Positions 46,248 to 58,012 of a DNA stretch of 64,000 nucleotides are shown piece after piece. The stretch spans positions 104,145,291 through 104,209,290 of the forward strand of contig OY740773.1 of the NCBI GenBank assembly GCA_963513935.1, read 5' to 3'. The notes under the pieces are model-generated. The model was not told where the DNA came from, searched no databases, and saw only the letters and a program-made list of their open reading frames with translations. The stretch comes from Aphrophora alni (Eukaryota > Arthropoda > Insecta > Hemiptera > Aphrophoridae). Both the position numbers and the translations under genes were made by a program. Positions within the stretch are counted from its first letter, which is position 1; the number at the start of each line of letters is the position of its first letter.

Positions 46248-49200
46248 GTAAGAAAATGTTTTCACTTCCCAATAATTCTAATTGTAAATCATATTTAGTG
46301 ACAGATGCTTAGTTGTGCTTTAGTAGTCTTAGAAATTAATTTTAAACATTTTATATAATTATCTGTTTCCCAGATATATGATTGCCATAGAAATTAGGTG
46401 AACAAGTTGTTAGGAGACACATTATCATTATTATTATTACTCAATGAAGCGTGGGTAACTTGTTAACACTTTGTGAAACAGTCGATTCTTTTGCACTGTT
46501 TGCTTCTTGCAAACCACATCCTTGCAATAGTTTTCTACTTGTTGAAGTTAGTATTTAATAAATAATAGCAATTTTTTTCCCACTCTTCTTATATATTAGT
46601 TTCAATGTGAATATTTTAGTAAAAAAAAATAATCACAATATAGGCCTACAGGGAAAAAATTGTTAATAAATGAAATTATAGATATTAAGAAAACATTAAA
46701 CTGAGAAAAACATTTAACAGGGAGAAGAAGAGGCGGTGCAGAGAGGAGAAGATGGCTGCGGGCACTAGGGTGGAACACTCGAAAGCTACTCCGAAGAGCA
46801 GGGAGGCAGCTGCTGACGAAGGAACGCTAAAAAGGAAAAGGTCCGAAGTCAGCAGTCCTTCAGGCTCAGGAGTAAAACAGGTATCAAAGAGACCTAGGAG
46901 TGGGTTGGAATTCTCGTATGCAGAAAGGCTGACCTCCTTCAAGGTTGCGGTGGTACCTAAGGACTCTCCGGAGAGGCTACTCACTGAGGAGGACATCCTG
47001 GAGCTCTCGTCTGCTCTCATCGTGCAGATGAAGCCCCTTTCAGATGGATGTCTACCAGGCTTCAATGAGTCGCCTAGACTGGAAAGTGGTGCTATGGTAT
47101 TGCAGTGCTGCAATCTAGAAACCAAGGGTTGGCTAGAGCAGGCTGTTGCCAAATGCAATCCCTGGAAAGGAGCTATCTTGCAAGTGGTGGACGCGAAAAA
47201 GGTGATAAACATTACAAAGGTTATCACCAGGTTTCCGCCCCCATTTGACAAGATGAAGGTGGAGGATGTACTGTCCACGATCCATCAACATGACCTCAAG
47301 ATCTCTACAAGAGACTGGAGGATCATCAACGCAAGAACCATGGGCCCTCAGGGGAGAACAGTGGTTCTTGGACTCAATGAGAAGGATCTGGAAGAGCTCA
47401 AGAAGAGAAACCTCAGGGTTAGGCTCGGTCTTGGGCAGATCCAGTTCCAGATCATTGGGAAAAAGACAAAGGATGGTGATGCCAAGGAAGGTGCTGAAGG
47501 TGGTCCAGGCCAACCTTCAACATAAAAAGGCTGTCAGCCTTAACCTAGCCAGCAGATTTAAGGCCGAAGGCATCGATGTGGCTCTGATCCAGGAGCCATG
47601 GGCGGTGAAAGGTAAGGTTCCGGGGCTGGGAGATTTTGGGGGCAGGCTGATGTACGATACGTCATCGGACGCTCCCAGAACATGCATGTTAGTGAATAAG
47701 GATTTAAGTGTCTTTTTGCTAAATGAGTTCTGTTCCAGGGATCTGGTGGCAGCTAAGGTGAGATTGGAGGATCTGGAGGTGTATGGAGAAATCACCATAG
47801 GCTCTGCATACTTCCCGTTCGACTCGGCCAGTCCACCACCAACTGAAGAGTGTACACGCATTGTGGGAGAAGCAAAAAGGAAAGGTGAACACCTAGTCCT
47901 TGGAGTGGACTCCAATGCGCATCACCTCGCATGGGGCAGTTCAAACTGTAATACAAGAGGTAAGTCACTAATTGATTATTTGTCTAGTAATAATTTAGAT
48001 ATAGTTAATGTAGGTAACAAACCGACCTTCATCAACAGAGTGAGGAGGGAGGTCATTGACATCACAGTCTGTACTGAACGTACTGCTCAACTCATCAAGG
48101 GTTGGAGGGTCTCAGTGGAGCCATCACTGGCAGATCACCAGCACATTCTATTTGAGATGAGGTGGAAGCAGAGGAGAAACATCTGGTACAGAAACCCCAA
48201 AAGGACGAACTGGGAGAAGTACAGGGAGGATTTGGGGCATGCTGTTCAAGATATAGGGTCTGAAGTGAGGGGGATAGAGGAGTTGGAAGAAGTTTCGGAG
48301 CAGCTGCAGGCTGCGGTGCAGGGAGCTTTTCAGGCCAACTGCCCCCTCTCACAAAGGAAAAAACACGAAACGGTAAGGTGGTGCAACAAGGAACTAGCAA
48401 AGATGAAGAGGGAGGTAAGAACTTTGTTCATGGCCTCTAAACATCTAGGTTGCTGGGAACCCTAGCATAAAAAACTCACTGAGTATAACTCAGTAATTCG
48501 GAAAGCCAAGCGGGATTCCTGGAGAAAGTACTGTGAAAGAGTGGAAGAGTGCTCTGAAACAGCTAGACTCCAGAAGATCCTGAGGGCAGAACATACCAAT
48601 AGGGTGGGCTCTCTGAAAAAACCAGATGGCTCGTACACCCAGACCGGAAAGAAGACTCTGGAAGTACTTCTGGGATGTCACTTTCCGGACTGTGAGGTAG
48701 AGGGAGGGAGTGATCCCTCTCTGTACACTAGGGCAGGGCCGCGCAGAGCGGACTGGAACTGCTTGAGGAGACTCCTAAATGAGGATAAGGTGGACTGGGC
48801 CATAAGATCGTTTGAGCTGCACAGGGCTCCGGGTTCGGATGGGATCACTCCCTTACTCCTCAAAAAGGGTTTGGAAATACTCAGGCCGGTAATCACTGGT
48901 GCTTTTCGAGCGAGCTTGGCGCTGTGCCATGTTCCAAGGAATTGGGCTGTGGCGTGGGTGGTCTTTGCTCCAAAGCCTGGAAGAGCGGGATATGCTCAGG
49001 CCAAGGCATACAGACCAATTTGCCTAAACTCCTTCTTGCTAAAGGCAATGGCAAGAATACTGGATGCAAATATCAGAGATAGCGTGCTAAGGAGTTCAGG
49101 CCTGCACGAAAATCAATTTGCTTATAGACCAGGCAGGTCCACAGAGGCTGCTCTGCATCATTTAGTGAGCAGAATAGAGGAAAGTCTGGAAGCAAAGGAA

Positions 49201-52200
49201 AAGCCCTGGGGGCGTTCCTGGACATAGAGGGTGCCTTCAGCAACACTTCAATACAATCAATGATTAGAGCATTGGAGGATTGTGAGGTGAACAAGACTGT
49301 TGTAGGATGGGTGTCTGCCATGCTGAACAGCAGGTTAATCCAGGCTACTCTGTATGATGAAATCATCACGGTTAGGGCTAGGCGTGGATGTGCACAGGGA
49401 GGAGTCTTATCTCCCCTGTTATGGAACCTGATAGTGGATAACATCCTTAGGCGTCTAAACGAACAAGGATTCTACTCACAGGGTTATGCTGATGATGTGG
49501 CCATCGTGGTAAGAGGTAGAGACATGAGTGTTGTTTGCGACCTCATGCAGGCTGCCTTTATCCAGGTGGAAAGGTGGTGCCAGGAGGAACAGCTAGCTGT
49601 GTATCCTGGAAAAACTTCTCTCATTCCCTTCACAAGAAAAAGGAATCTGGGAGTGAGGTCGCTCTCTAAGCTCTTTGGGCAGGAGGTAGCGTTGGGGAAC
49701 CAGGTGAAGTACCTAGGTATTGTGCTGGATAAAAGGCTCACCTGGAACCCGCAGGTAGAACGGGTAGTAACCAGAGCCAAGTGTCTTATTTTTGCATGTA
49801 AGAGGGCTGTTGGTAAACAATGGGGTCTGCTACCAAAGGTGGTGATGTGGATATACACCATGATCATTAGACCACTAATCACCTATGCAGCGGTGGTTTG
49901 GTGGACAAAGACGGTACAAGGTGGTGTTGGAAGTAGAGTGGATGGTGTCCAAAGGGTGGTCTGCTTGGCCATCACGGGGGCCATGACGTCTACACCAACA
50001 GTCACCTTGAATGCTCTACTGGATCTCCCTCCCCTAGGGGTTTTTATTCAGGGATAGGCCAGGATAAGTACATACAGACTGCAGCAAACGGGGTGCTGGA
50101 GAATGAGATGGCCTGCGATCGGTCACTGCAGGATAAATCAAGTGGTCAACAAGGAAGTGTTAGACATGCCCTCAGATCACATGATACCTAATGTTTCATT
50201 AGATAAGCCATTCAAGACGAGAATCTTCTCTAGGGAAGAATGTTAGTCTGGAAAGAGGCTATATAACGAGCAGGATATAGTATGGTTTACAGATGGCTCG
50301 AAAACGGAGATGGGTACGGGCGGTGGTATAAATGGGATCAACCCAGAGAGTTCCATCGTGCTGCGCCTAGGTAAGCACGCCACTGTTTTCCAAGCAGAAG
50401 TAGGTGCAATCTCTGAATGTATCAAGGAGAATCTAAGAATGGACTACACAGGTAAGAACATTCTGATCTTCACAGACAGTCAAGCTGCAATTAAGGCACT
50501 AAACACGACTAGAGTAAAGTCGAAGCTGGTTTGGGACTGCATCTCATCATTGATAAAGCTTAGTCAGGTTAACACGGTCACAGTGGGCTGGGTTCCTGGC
50601 CACTCAGGTATCGATGGAAATGAGAGAGCAGATGAATTGGCCAGGTCAGGTTCAGAATCCCCTCTCGTGGGCCCGGAACCGGTGTTCGGGATCTCCTATG
50701 GACATGCCAGAGCAGTGGTTGACACTTGGATACAGGAGAGGATGAACAGGACCTGGATAAGTTCAGCTACAAGTAGACTTGCAAAGAAGCTACTTAGACC
50801 ATGCAAAAAACATGCTGAACAACTAATATCTCTCAGAAGGGATAACATGAGGTGGATGGTTGGGCTCTTAACGAGCCACTGTCACCTCAGAAAACACCTA
50901 CACAGGATAGGGATTGCTGCAGATAATACTTGCAGGAAATGTGGTCTGGCTGAAGAGTCCGCAGAACACATTCTCTTAAAGTGTGAGGCGTTAGGACGAT
51001 CCAGGCTATACTCTCTAGGCCCTCCGGGGAAGGAGATGGAAACCATCCTAGACAACCCTATAGGTAGTATCTGTTCCTTTATAAGGATGACAGGTATTAC
51101 TGAGTGGGTGTAGGAAGGAACTTGGGGCGGCAAAAGATCTCTACGTCGACGCCGGTGAGGCCTCTGAAGGAGGCTTTCACTGCCCAGTAAATTATATATA
51201 TATAAACTGAGAGTTTGGACCAAGAGCAATGGGTTTTACAGGAGTCAAAGTAAGGGGTTTTCCGGGTATCTTGAAAACTAGTGGTTTTATAGAAAAATTC
51301 ATAGTTTGTTTTTATAGCTTATAAAATTATAGTTAATTTGTTTTTATTTTATTTTGCTCAGCAATAAATATTGACCTAGGTGGGTAATTTAAGGATGGCA
51401 AGTTTTTAGATCTCGAAATTCATGCTTTATTTTTCCTAATAACTTGAAAATTAATAAATATAAAAAAAAAATTAAAATGTGTTTTTAGTTTTAAGTTAAT
51501 TAGGGCCTATTTTAAATTTAAAAGTTGTTGTTTGTTAAACTCCAAGGTAAAAATTGACCAAGTTTTTAATGTCCATTTTAAGTTTATGATGCCATTAAAG
51601 TCTAACCTAACTTTTTGCACTTCAAAACTAATAATTTACGAACAAATTATTTCAGGTGTTTTGTACATGGCCACGATTGGCAACACTGATTAGTTAGCCC
51701 TTCCACATTAAGTTCAAACGGTCCTTTGGATATGTAAACTTCAACCTGTCCTTTGTACATGTAACCGCTGTAAAAAAAAAAGTCAGTTTATTAAAACATT
51801 TGCCATCATTAGTGTATATAAAATTGAGTAATCAAGTAATAACAGTAGAACATGAGAAATACAAACGATTAGCATAGCCTTGTAACCTAGGATCATGTCG
51901 GAAACTGAAGTAGCCTCTTCATTTTATGTACACAAATGATGGCAAATATCCAAATAAAGCATAGGATGGTATTATTTTGTGTCTTTAAAAGCATTACACT
52001 AATATTTTAAAATTTTTAATTGGTTTTAGATTGGATACAAAACAGAATCAACAAAAATATGGTGAATTAGTTCAAGACTTTAGCTACTTTCAGGTATCAG
52101 ATGATTATGATCGAAAGATCGAGAATAATCCCGTAAGTATAAGGGAACTTGGTTTACATTGCAATATTTATAAACTTTGCAGAATTTATTGTTTTATATT

Positions 52201-55200
52201 TAAATTTTTGAAAGTTTAGCTCAATGTAGAATTAAAAAAGATTAACAACTTAGCAATTAATTTTAAGGAACTTATTCTCTCCAACGTTAACTTGGTGTAG
52301 AAATAGTAACAGTGACAAAAAAGTTGTGAATTTTTTCTAGCAATATTCGATTTGAAGTTACGTGAGGCTGTTTGAGTAGTTTGTACAAGACATCTATACT
52401 TGAAAGTATTTTGTGTTCCTAATAATTATACTTAAAGTCTCAAAACAGATGATATATTTTGGATGAATATATACTAACTTACTGTATTGTGATTTACTGT
52501 GTTTTTTTGCAGTAAGTGATTGGAATGAATCCATTAATCACTTAAATCTCCCGCTGTTATATTTTGTCTGTTATTTTTAACTGACTCATAGTCAAAATGG
52601 TTATACATTTAAATTATATTTATTGACTATGTCCATTGCTTGTAAAATAGGCTTAAATACAATAAAGAACCTCTCAGGGGGTTACTAAAGTGAGCACAAG
52701 CTTGGAATTCCTAAGGATCTACACTTTTTTATCATGTAATCTTGGGTTAGATTCCTCTCTTTCATCTTTCCTATCAAGTCTCTCTTTACCAATGCTCGTT
52801 ATTTTTTACCCTGATGCTGTTAAAGTATTCGAGGGTTAGGCGGTCTTTATTTTATGTTCTTTTCTTCCTTTTCCTATGATGACTAAGAGGTTTTTGCTTT
52901 TAAAGAACAACAAGAAAAAAAAATTACAATCAAGAAATTGATTTGTTGATTGCAGGTTCTTCAAGATGTGGATGAAGAGTTGCGAGAAAATCACATAGAA
53001 ATCCTAACCAGGTTTTATGTAGCTTTTGAGAGTATCCATAAATTTGCAACTGAACTCAATACATATGTGGATGACCTGGAAGAGGGCATTTATATACAAC
53101 AGAATTTGGAAACTGTTTTTATCAATGAAGAAGGAAGACAGCTTATGGTAAGAAATTGAACATAATTTTAGTTTTTAATTTGACATAAGCTGTAGTCAAC
53201 AAACTAAATAAACAATATAATATAAAAACATAGCATAAACTTTCCCGCTCACTTATCCCCAATACCAAATTAAATCAATCAAAACTACTCGTCATTTCAA
53301 TCAAAAAGTAAACATGAAGGATGAAGAGCCGAAACTTGCTTGCTTGTCTCATTAACATCCTCAGTGTAAGTTTTATTTGACTAAAATCAAGCTTTTAATG
53401 ATGTTGATCAAGGTTCATTTTGGTTTTTTATTAATTATTCTTGAACTGTCTTTTTTGGATGATTTTGCCAACAGGTTTGCAATTCTTCATATTTCAGTCA
53501 AATTAAAATGAAATCGTTAATGGTGGTTTTGAGAAATTAAGTATCTTATATAACATTAACAATTTTTTTTATCTTACAGATAACTTGTGAACCGTTTGGA
53601 GAGATGACAACTAGTTCGTTTGTTTGGGCCTTTAGAGGTTACACCTGAGCAAAATTTTTATTAATTTTGCAAAAAACTCAATATCAATTTTTTGAACCCA
53701 TCACATAACTTTCCCTATATGCGGGAATCTCACTTTAGTGAATACGGGCATGACAATCCCGAGGGACCTACCTGGATGTACACCTTTTTTCTTGTAGTCT
53801 TAGATTAGATCCCTCTCTTTTATCTTTCCTGTCAGGCCTCTCTTGATCTCTTCCGAGCTTAGTATTCGAGGGCTAGGGGTCCTTATTTTATGTTCTCTTC
53901 TTTTTTATAAGCCTTTAAACAAGAAGGGGGGGGGGTAGAAAAAGAAAATATGCTTTTTACACATCAGAAGTCCACCAATAGGAGCGATATGAGGTTGTAC
54001 CTGAATACTAACTTAAAAATAAACTAAATGATTGAAAAACAATTTAATACAAGTAGTAAAGGAAAACAAAATATTTCTGCTTCAGTGTGAATCTGTTTAC
54101 CTGTATGGAGTGATGTTATTGGTCGCTGACTTACACATTCCTGGAGAAGTTAGAGAGAGGATATTAGTATCTTACTACCGTTACAACGCACAGAGATCCA
54201 GTACAGGAAGCAACGTAGATGATGTTTGTAAGCTGTTGCGTTCTACTGGACTTCTACCAGGCAAACGGCCGGCGAATTATCCTGATGATTATTTCAAGTA
54301 ATTATTATGTAACTAACAACATTTTGAGAGGTGTACAAATTAAATGTTTTGGGAAAAAATGTCAAGAGTTAAAAATCACATACTAAAGGGTCTTGCAAGC
54401 AGTTGTAGTAGGTTCATGTTCAATTTCAAATGTTTCATTTTATCACTGTATAACTTTTACTTTTGAAATAATATTTGAAGTCAATTTGTTTCATTTTCAT
54501 CTTTATAAGTAAGTCTCCTATTTAATTATTTAGAAAAATAGAATTACTACAAATAAGTGATTCCAAAAGTTTATCTCTGTTGAAAATACTCCAGTGTTTT
54601 GCCTAGGCTATTCAGCTTTAATACAAACTAGGCCTATACCCTATTTTGTATCACTATCCTTAACTGAACCATTATCAAATAATAATGTTGTGTAAAGAGT
54701 ATAATAAATAATAGCTTGTACATAATCCTGCATTGTATACTTGTTTGTCTTACAAAGAGGAAAACAAGTATGGTATCTTCTTAATTATATAGATACCAAG
54801 ATTGTACTCTTGAGTGGTTATCGTTAGTACAAAGCTCATACTCTATAGTTGGTATGTTATAGGCCTATTAGTAATAAATAATTTGTTTTACAATTTAATA
54901 TAATTTTTTTATTGTAACTTTTTTTGTTGAATACAGGCGTACAACATTAAATGAAAAACTTGTAAGCACTGTGATTGGTCGATTGAGATCTGATGACGTT
55001 TATCACCAAATTGCAGCCTACCCATTTCCTGAACATCGCAGTACAGCCCTGGCAAGTCAGTCAGCAATGTTATACGTCTGTCTTTTCTTTCAGCCTAACA
55101 TCTTGCACAATCAGACTGCCAAAATGAGAGAAATTGTTGACAAGTATTTTCCTGATAATTGGGTAAATTTGTTGTTTATTTTTAACTAATAATAAGTTTT

Positions 55201-57973
55201 TCTAACCAATTTTTTGTACAGTAGACTCGTGACTATATGTCTGTTCAGTCTCCCATACTATCCGGCCTGGTTGTGGTGGAAATAATATTAATTTGGATCT
55301 ATAAAACAGTTTATTTGCGATATTTTTAATCATAATCAACGTTTCAAATATACTTTTATACCCACTAATAGATGTTTTTTGCATAGTTTTTATTGCTCAA
55401 GTTATTACAGAAGCTTGACTTTGAAATTTATTGACAAAGAGATAACTGCATCTGTGTAAGTAATGCTGACAACTTTTTGCAAGTCTGTACAAGAAAATTA
55501 AGGCTCTACTATTTTACAGTACTCATCAGAAGATATCTAATGTGATTGGTTGTTTATGTGCAATTTAGCTTAAATTGGTGTATTCTTATTTTGATTTACG
55601 ATCAGTTGTAATTTTATAAATGTTCATTAAATATGTGTGACAAATTAAAGTTGCATAACGGTCATAGAGCAGTCGTCACCAGTATATACAATAAAATCTA
55701 TTACAGTTAAATTATCTGATAGTTTTTCAAATATGCTTTTTGTGATTTTGAATAAAAATTGACTGAACTGTAGTCCTTAGAAACCCAAATGAGATTCTCA
55801 AAAAATTGCTAGTCATTTGGTATCGGCTCTATTGAAAGTAACATTTATGGACTGTCACTAGAGCTCATAATTCTTAAAATCTGATTTTTAACTATTCAGA
55901 TTTTATGTTCTCTATTTTACTTACCTAATTATGAAGTATAGGATAAGTTTGGTTACTGTAAAAATTTTAAACTCTGTTTTTTGACTGATCTTCACTTTTC
56001 ATGACCTCAGAACAAATAGCGAAGTTATTAACAAAAATGTAATTTTAAACCCTGACTTCCTAAGAAAATTGATATTCGTATAGTTGTGAGATCCAGCAGG
56101 GCCAAGTCATCGTCATGAGCATAACGAATGGAGGCTCTTTCACATATGTGCAGCTTTAAGGTCACGACACTGACATGAGTGTAGCGAGGGGAGACTTTTT
56201 AATATATACCGTACACATCTATAAGGTTAGGTTAGGTTAGGTTAGGTTACGTTAGGTTGGGTTAGGTTAGGTTAGGTTAGGTTAGGTTAGGTCCTAGGCG
56301 GTGTCAAAAAACTGTTTTAAATAAACTTAACCTATTAGATGAGAACGTCTGATGTACCAATACAGTTTTTAACATTTCCTACAAGGCCCAAGAAACTAAC
56401 TTTTGGGCATTACATTTTGAGTATCTACTTGTATTACATTGTATAATAGGATATAAGTACTATGATGGCAACTTGCTTTATTTTAATTTCATAGAAGGAA
56501 AATATGTATTGGTGCAAAACTATTATTATCATTCTCTGATGGTTTTTGATGTTTTGAGACTCTAGTACACTTTCAAATTGTTTTCGGAAGTATGTCTTTG
56601 TCTATATGAGGTACTTTTTCTTTTTTTTTTTATGCTAGTAAAAACTATAATGTTAGATATGGCATAGCGTTTTAGATTGTGGACCAAACCTAGTAAAAGT
56701 AGGCCTAGACAGATTTAGGAACTTTTTTCTTACTCATCCATTTTTAATGAGGCTCATAATATTTACTTTGGTGTAGTAAATTTTTTATCTAAAATTGTGT
56801 TTATATAGTTTCTTTTTTGAGTTTTTTTGGAAAATTTAGTAATTTAATTCTTTGAACATTGCGCTAAAATTGGTGAAATTGGAGATTACGTTAGTATATG
56901 TTACAAAAATTAGTTTTGGTTTTCTTGAAGGTCAGTTTTTACCTGGATTTGTAGGTGGCAAGGGTGCAATTACAATAAATAAAACTAATTTTGGGTTTCT
57001 TTTTACAATTTATTAAATATTTCAATATAAAATGTTACAAAAATATTTTTCATTTATTTATTCATTGGTCACTAAACAAAATACATTTGTATGACCTGCA
57101 GTCATTTTTTCTAGCCTATACAAACTACTAACAATTCCTCTTTAACATTAAAAATGTTATTTAAAACAATAACGATTTCAGTCAACAGTAACATCTATAA
57201 TAGATCACAATATAAAGTAGAGAAACTACGCAACTACATTCCAGGGCTGATACTTTACACCAATAAACAGAATGAATCAACAATATTAGATATTACAAAT
57301 ATGTATTAAATAAATAGATGGTATGAAATAAAATGAAACGTTTAACTTAGGAACAATAGTCTTCCAAATACTCACACACTGAATAATAATTTTTATGGAG
57401 GAAAAATGACTTCAATTTGAACCTAAACCTAATTGGATTACAGTAGAACCCCTCTAATCCACCCTTGGGTGGTCCGTTACTCCGGTTAATCCGACCGTGC
57501 TCGAGCTCGCGATATTGTGCCGACTTGTCGATGACTCACGGCCCGTCTGGCGCCATTCTTTCCGGTTTGTTATCACTTTCCCGCTTCAGTGCTGTGTCAA
57601 CCCGCTTCAGTGCTGTGTCATCTCTCGTGTTGTTTCTATTGATTTGCTATAGTACTTGCAAAGTTTATATATAGACTTTTAAAAGTTTATATATCACTTA
57701 TTTCATTTAAAAAAATCTCTTTATATAATATATAATAAATATTGACTTTTTTCGGATAATCCGACCTTTTTTTTGCGTTCCGACCATGCCCCCAGTCCCA
57801 AAGGTGACGGATTAGAGGGGTTCTACTGTACTCTCATTTTTAATTTCTAGTAGTAATTTGTTCAACAATTTCAAGCCCACAGAATCAACACCTTTCTTTG
57901 TCTTGGTTAAGGCAAAGAATTGAGGTCGGAGATTATTTTAGGTCTGGTATCATCACGCCCATGAACATCTGAA

Positions 57974-58012
<39 letters not shown>

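Larger units (their letters stand above)
46707..51202 (+). mobile_element. nearly full-length LOA-like non-LTR retrotransposon
   Basis: It is flanked by the exact 10-bp duplication TAAACTGAGA at 46697-46706 and 51203-51212. Its layout is a short 5' UTR, ORF1, ORF2 with endonuclease, reverse transcriptase and RNase H, a short 3' UTR and an AT-repeat tail (51191-51202). At 4.5 kb it looks close to complete. GC content and codon use differ sharply from the AT-rich surroundings. It lies in WASHC5 intron 1 in the gene's orientation. The clade call rests on ORF1 type and the RNase H; a related clade (R1/Outcast-type) is possible. Confidence 0.9.

Noticed and set aside
46685..47278. 197-codon minus-strand open frame
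   Set aside because: It is the antisense of the LINE ORF1 on plus, which has the family pattern; the GC-rich element leaves its other frames open.
47133..50425. Several 60-130 codon minus-strand frames
   Set aside because: All are shadows of the LINE ORF2 on plus; none shows a protein pattern of its own.
53310..53360. GATGAAGAGCCGAAAC hammerhead-like order in WASHC5 intron 3
   Set aside because: Stems do not form and the second strand lacks GAAA in place, so it is too weak to call.
56227..56291. True chromosome end
   Set aside because: Coding exons of WASHC5 lie on both sides of the TTAGG array, so it is interstitial.
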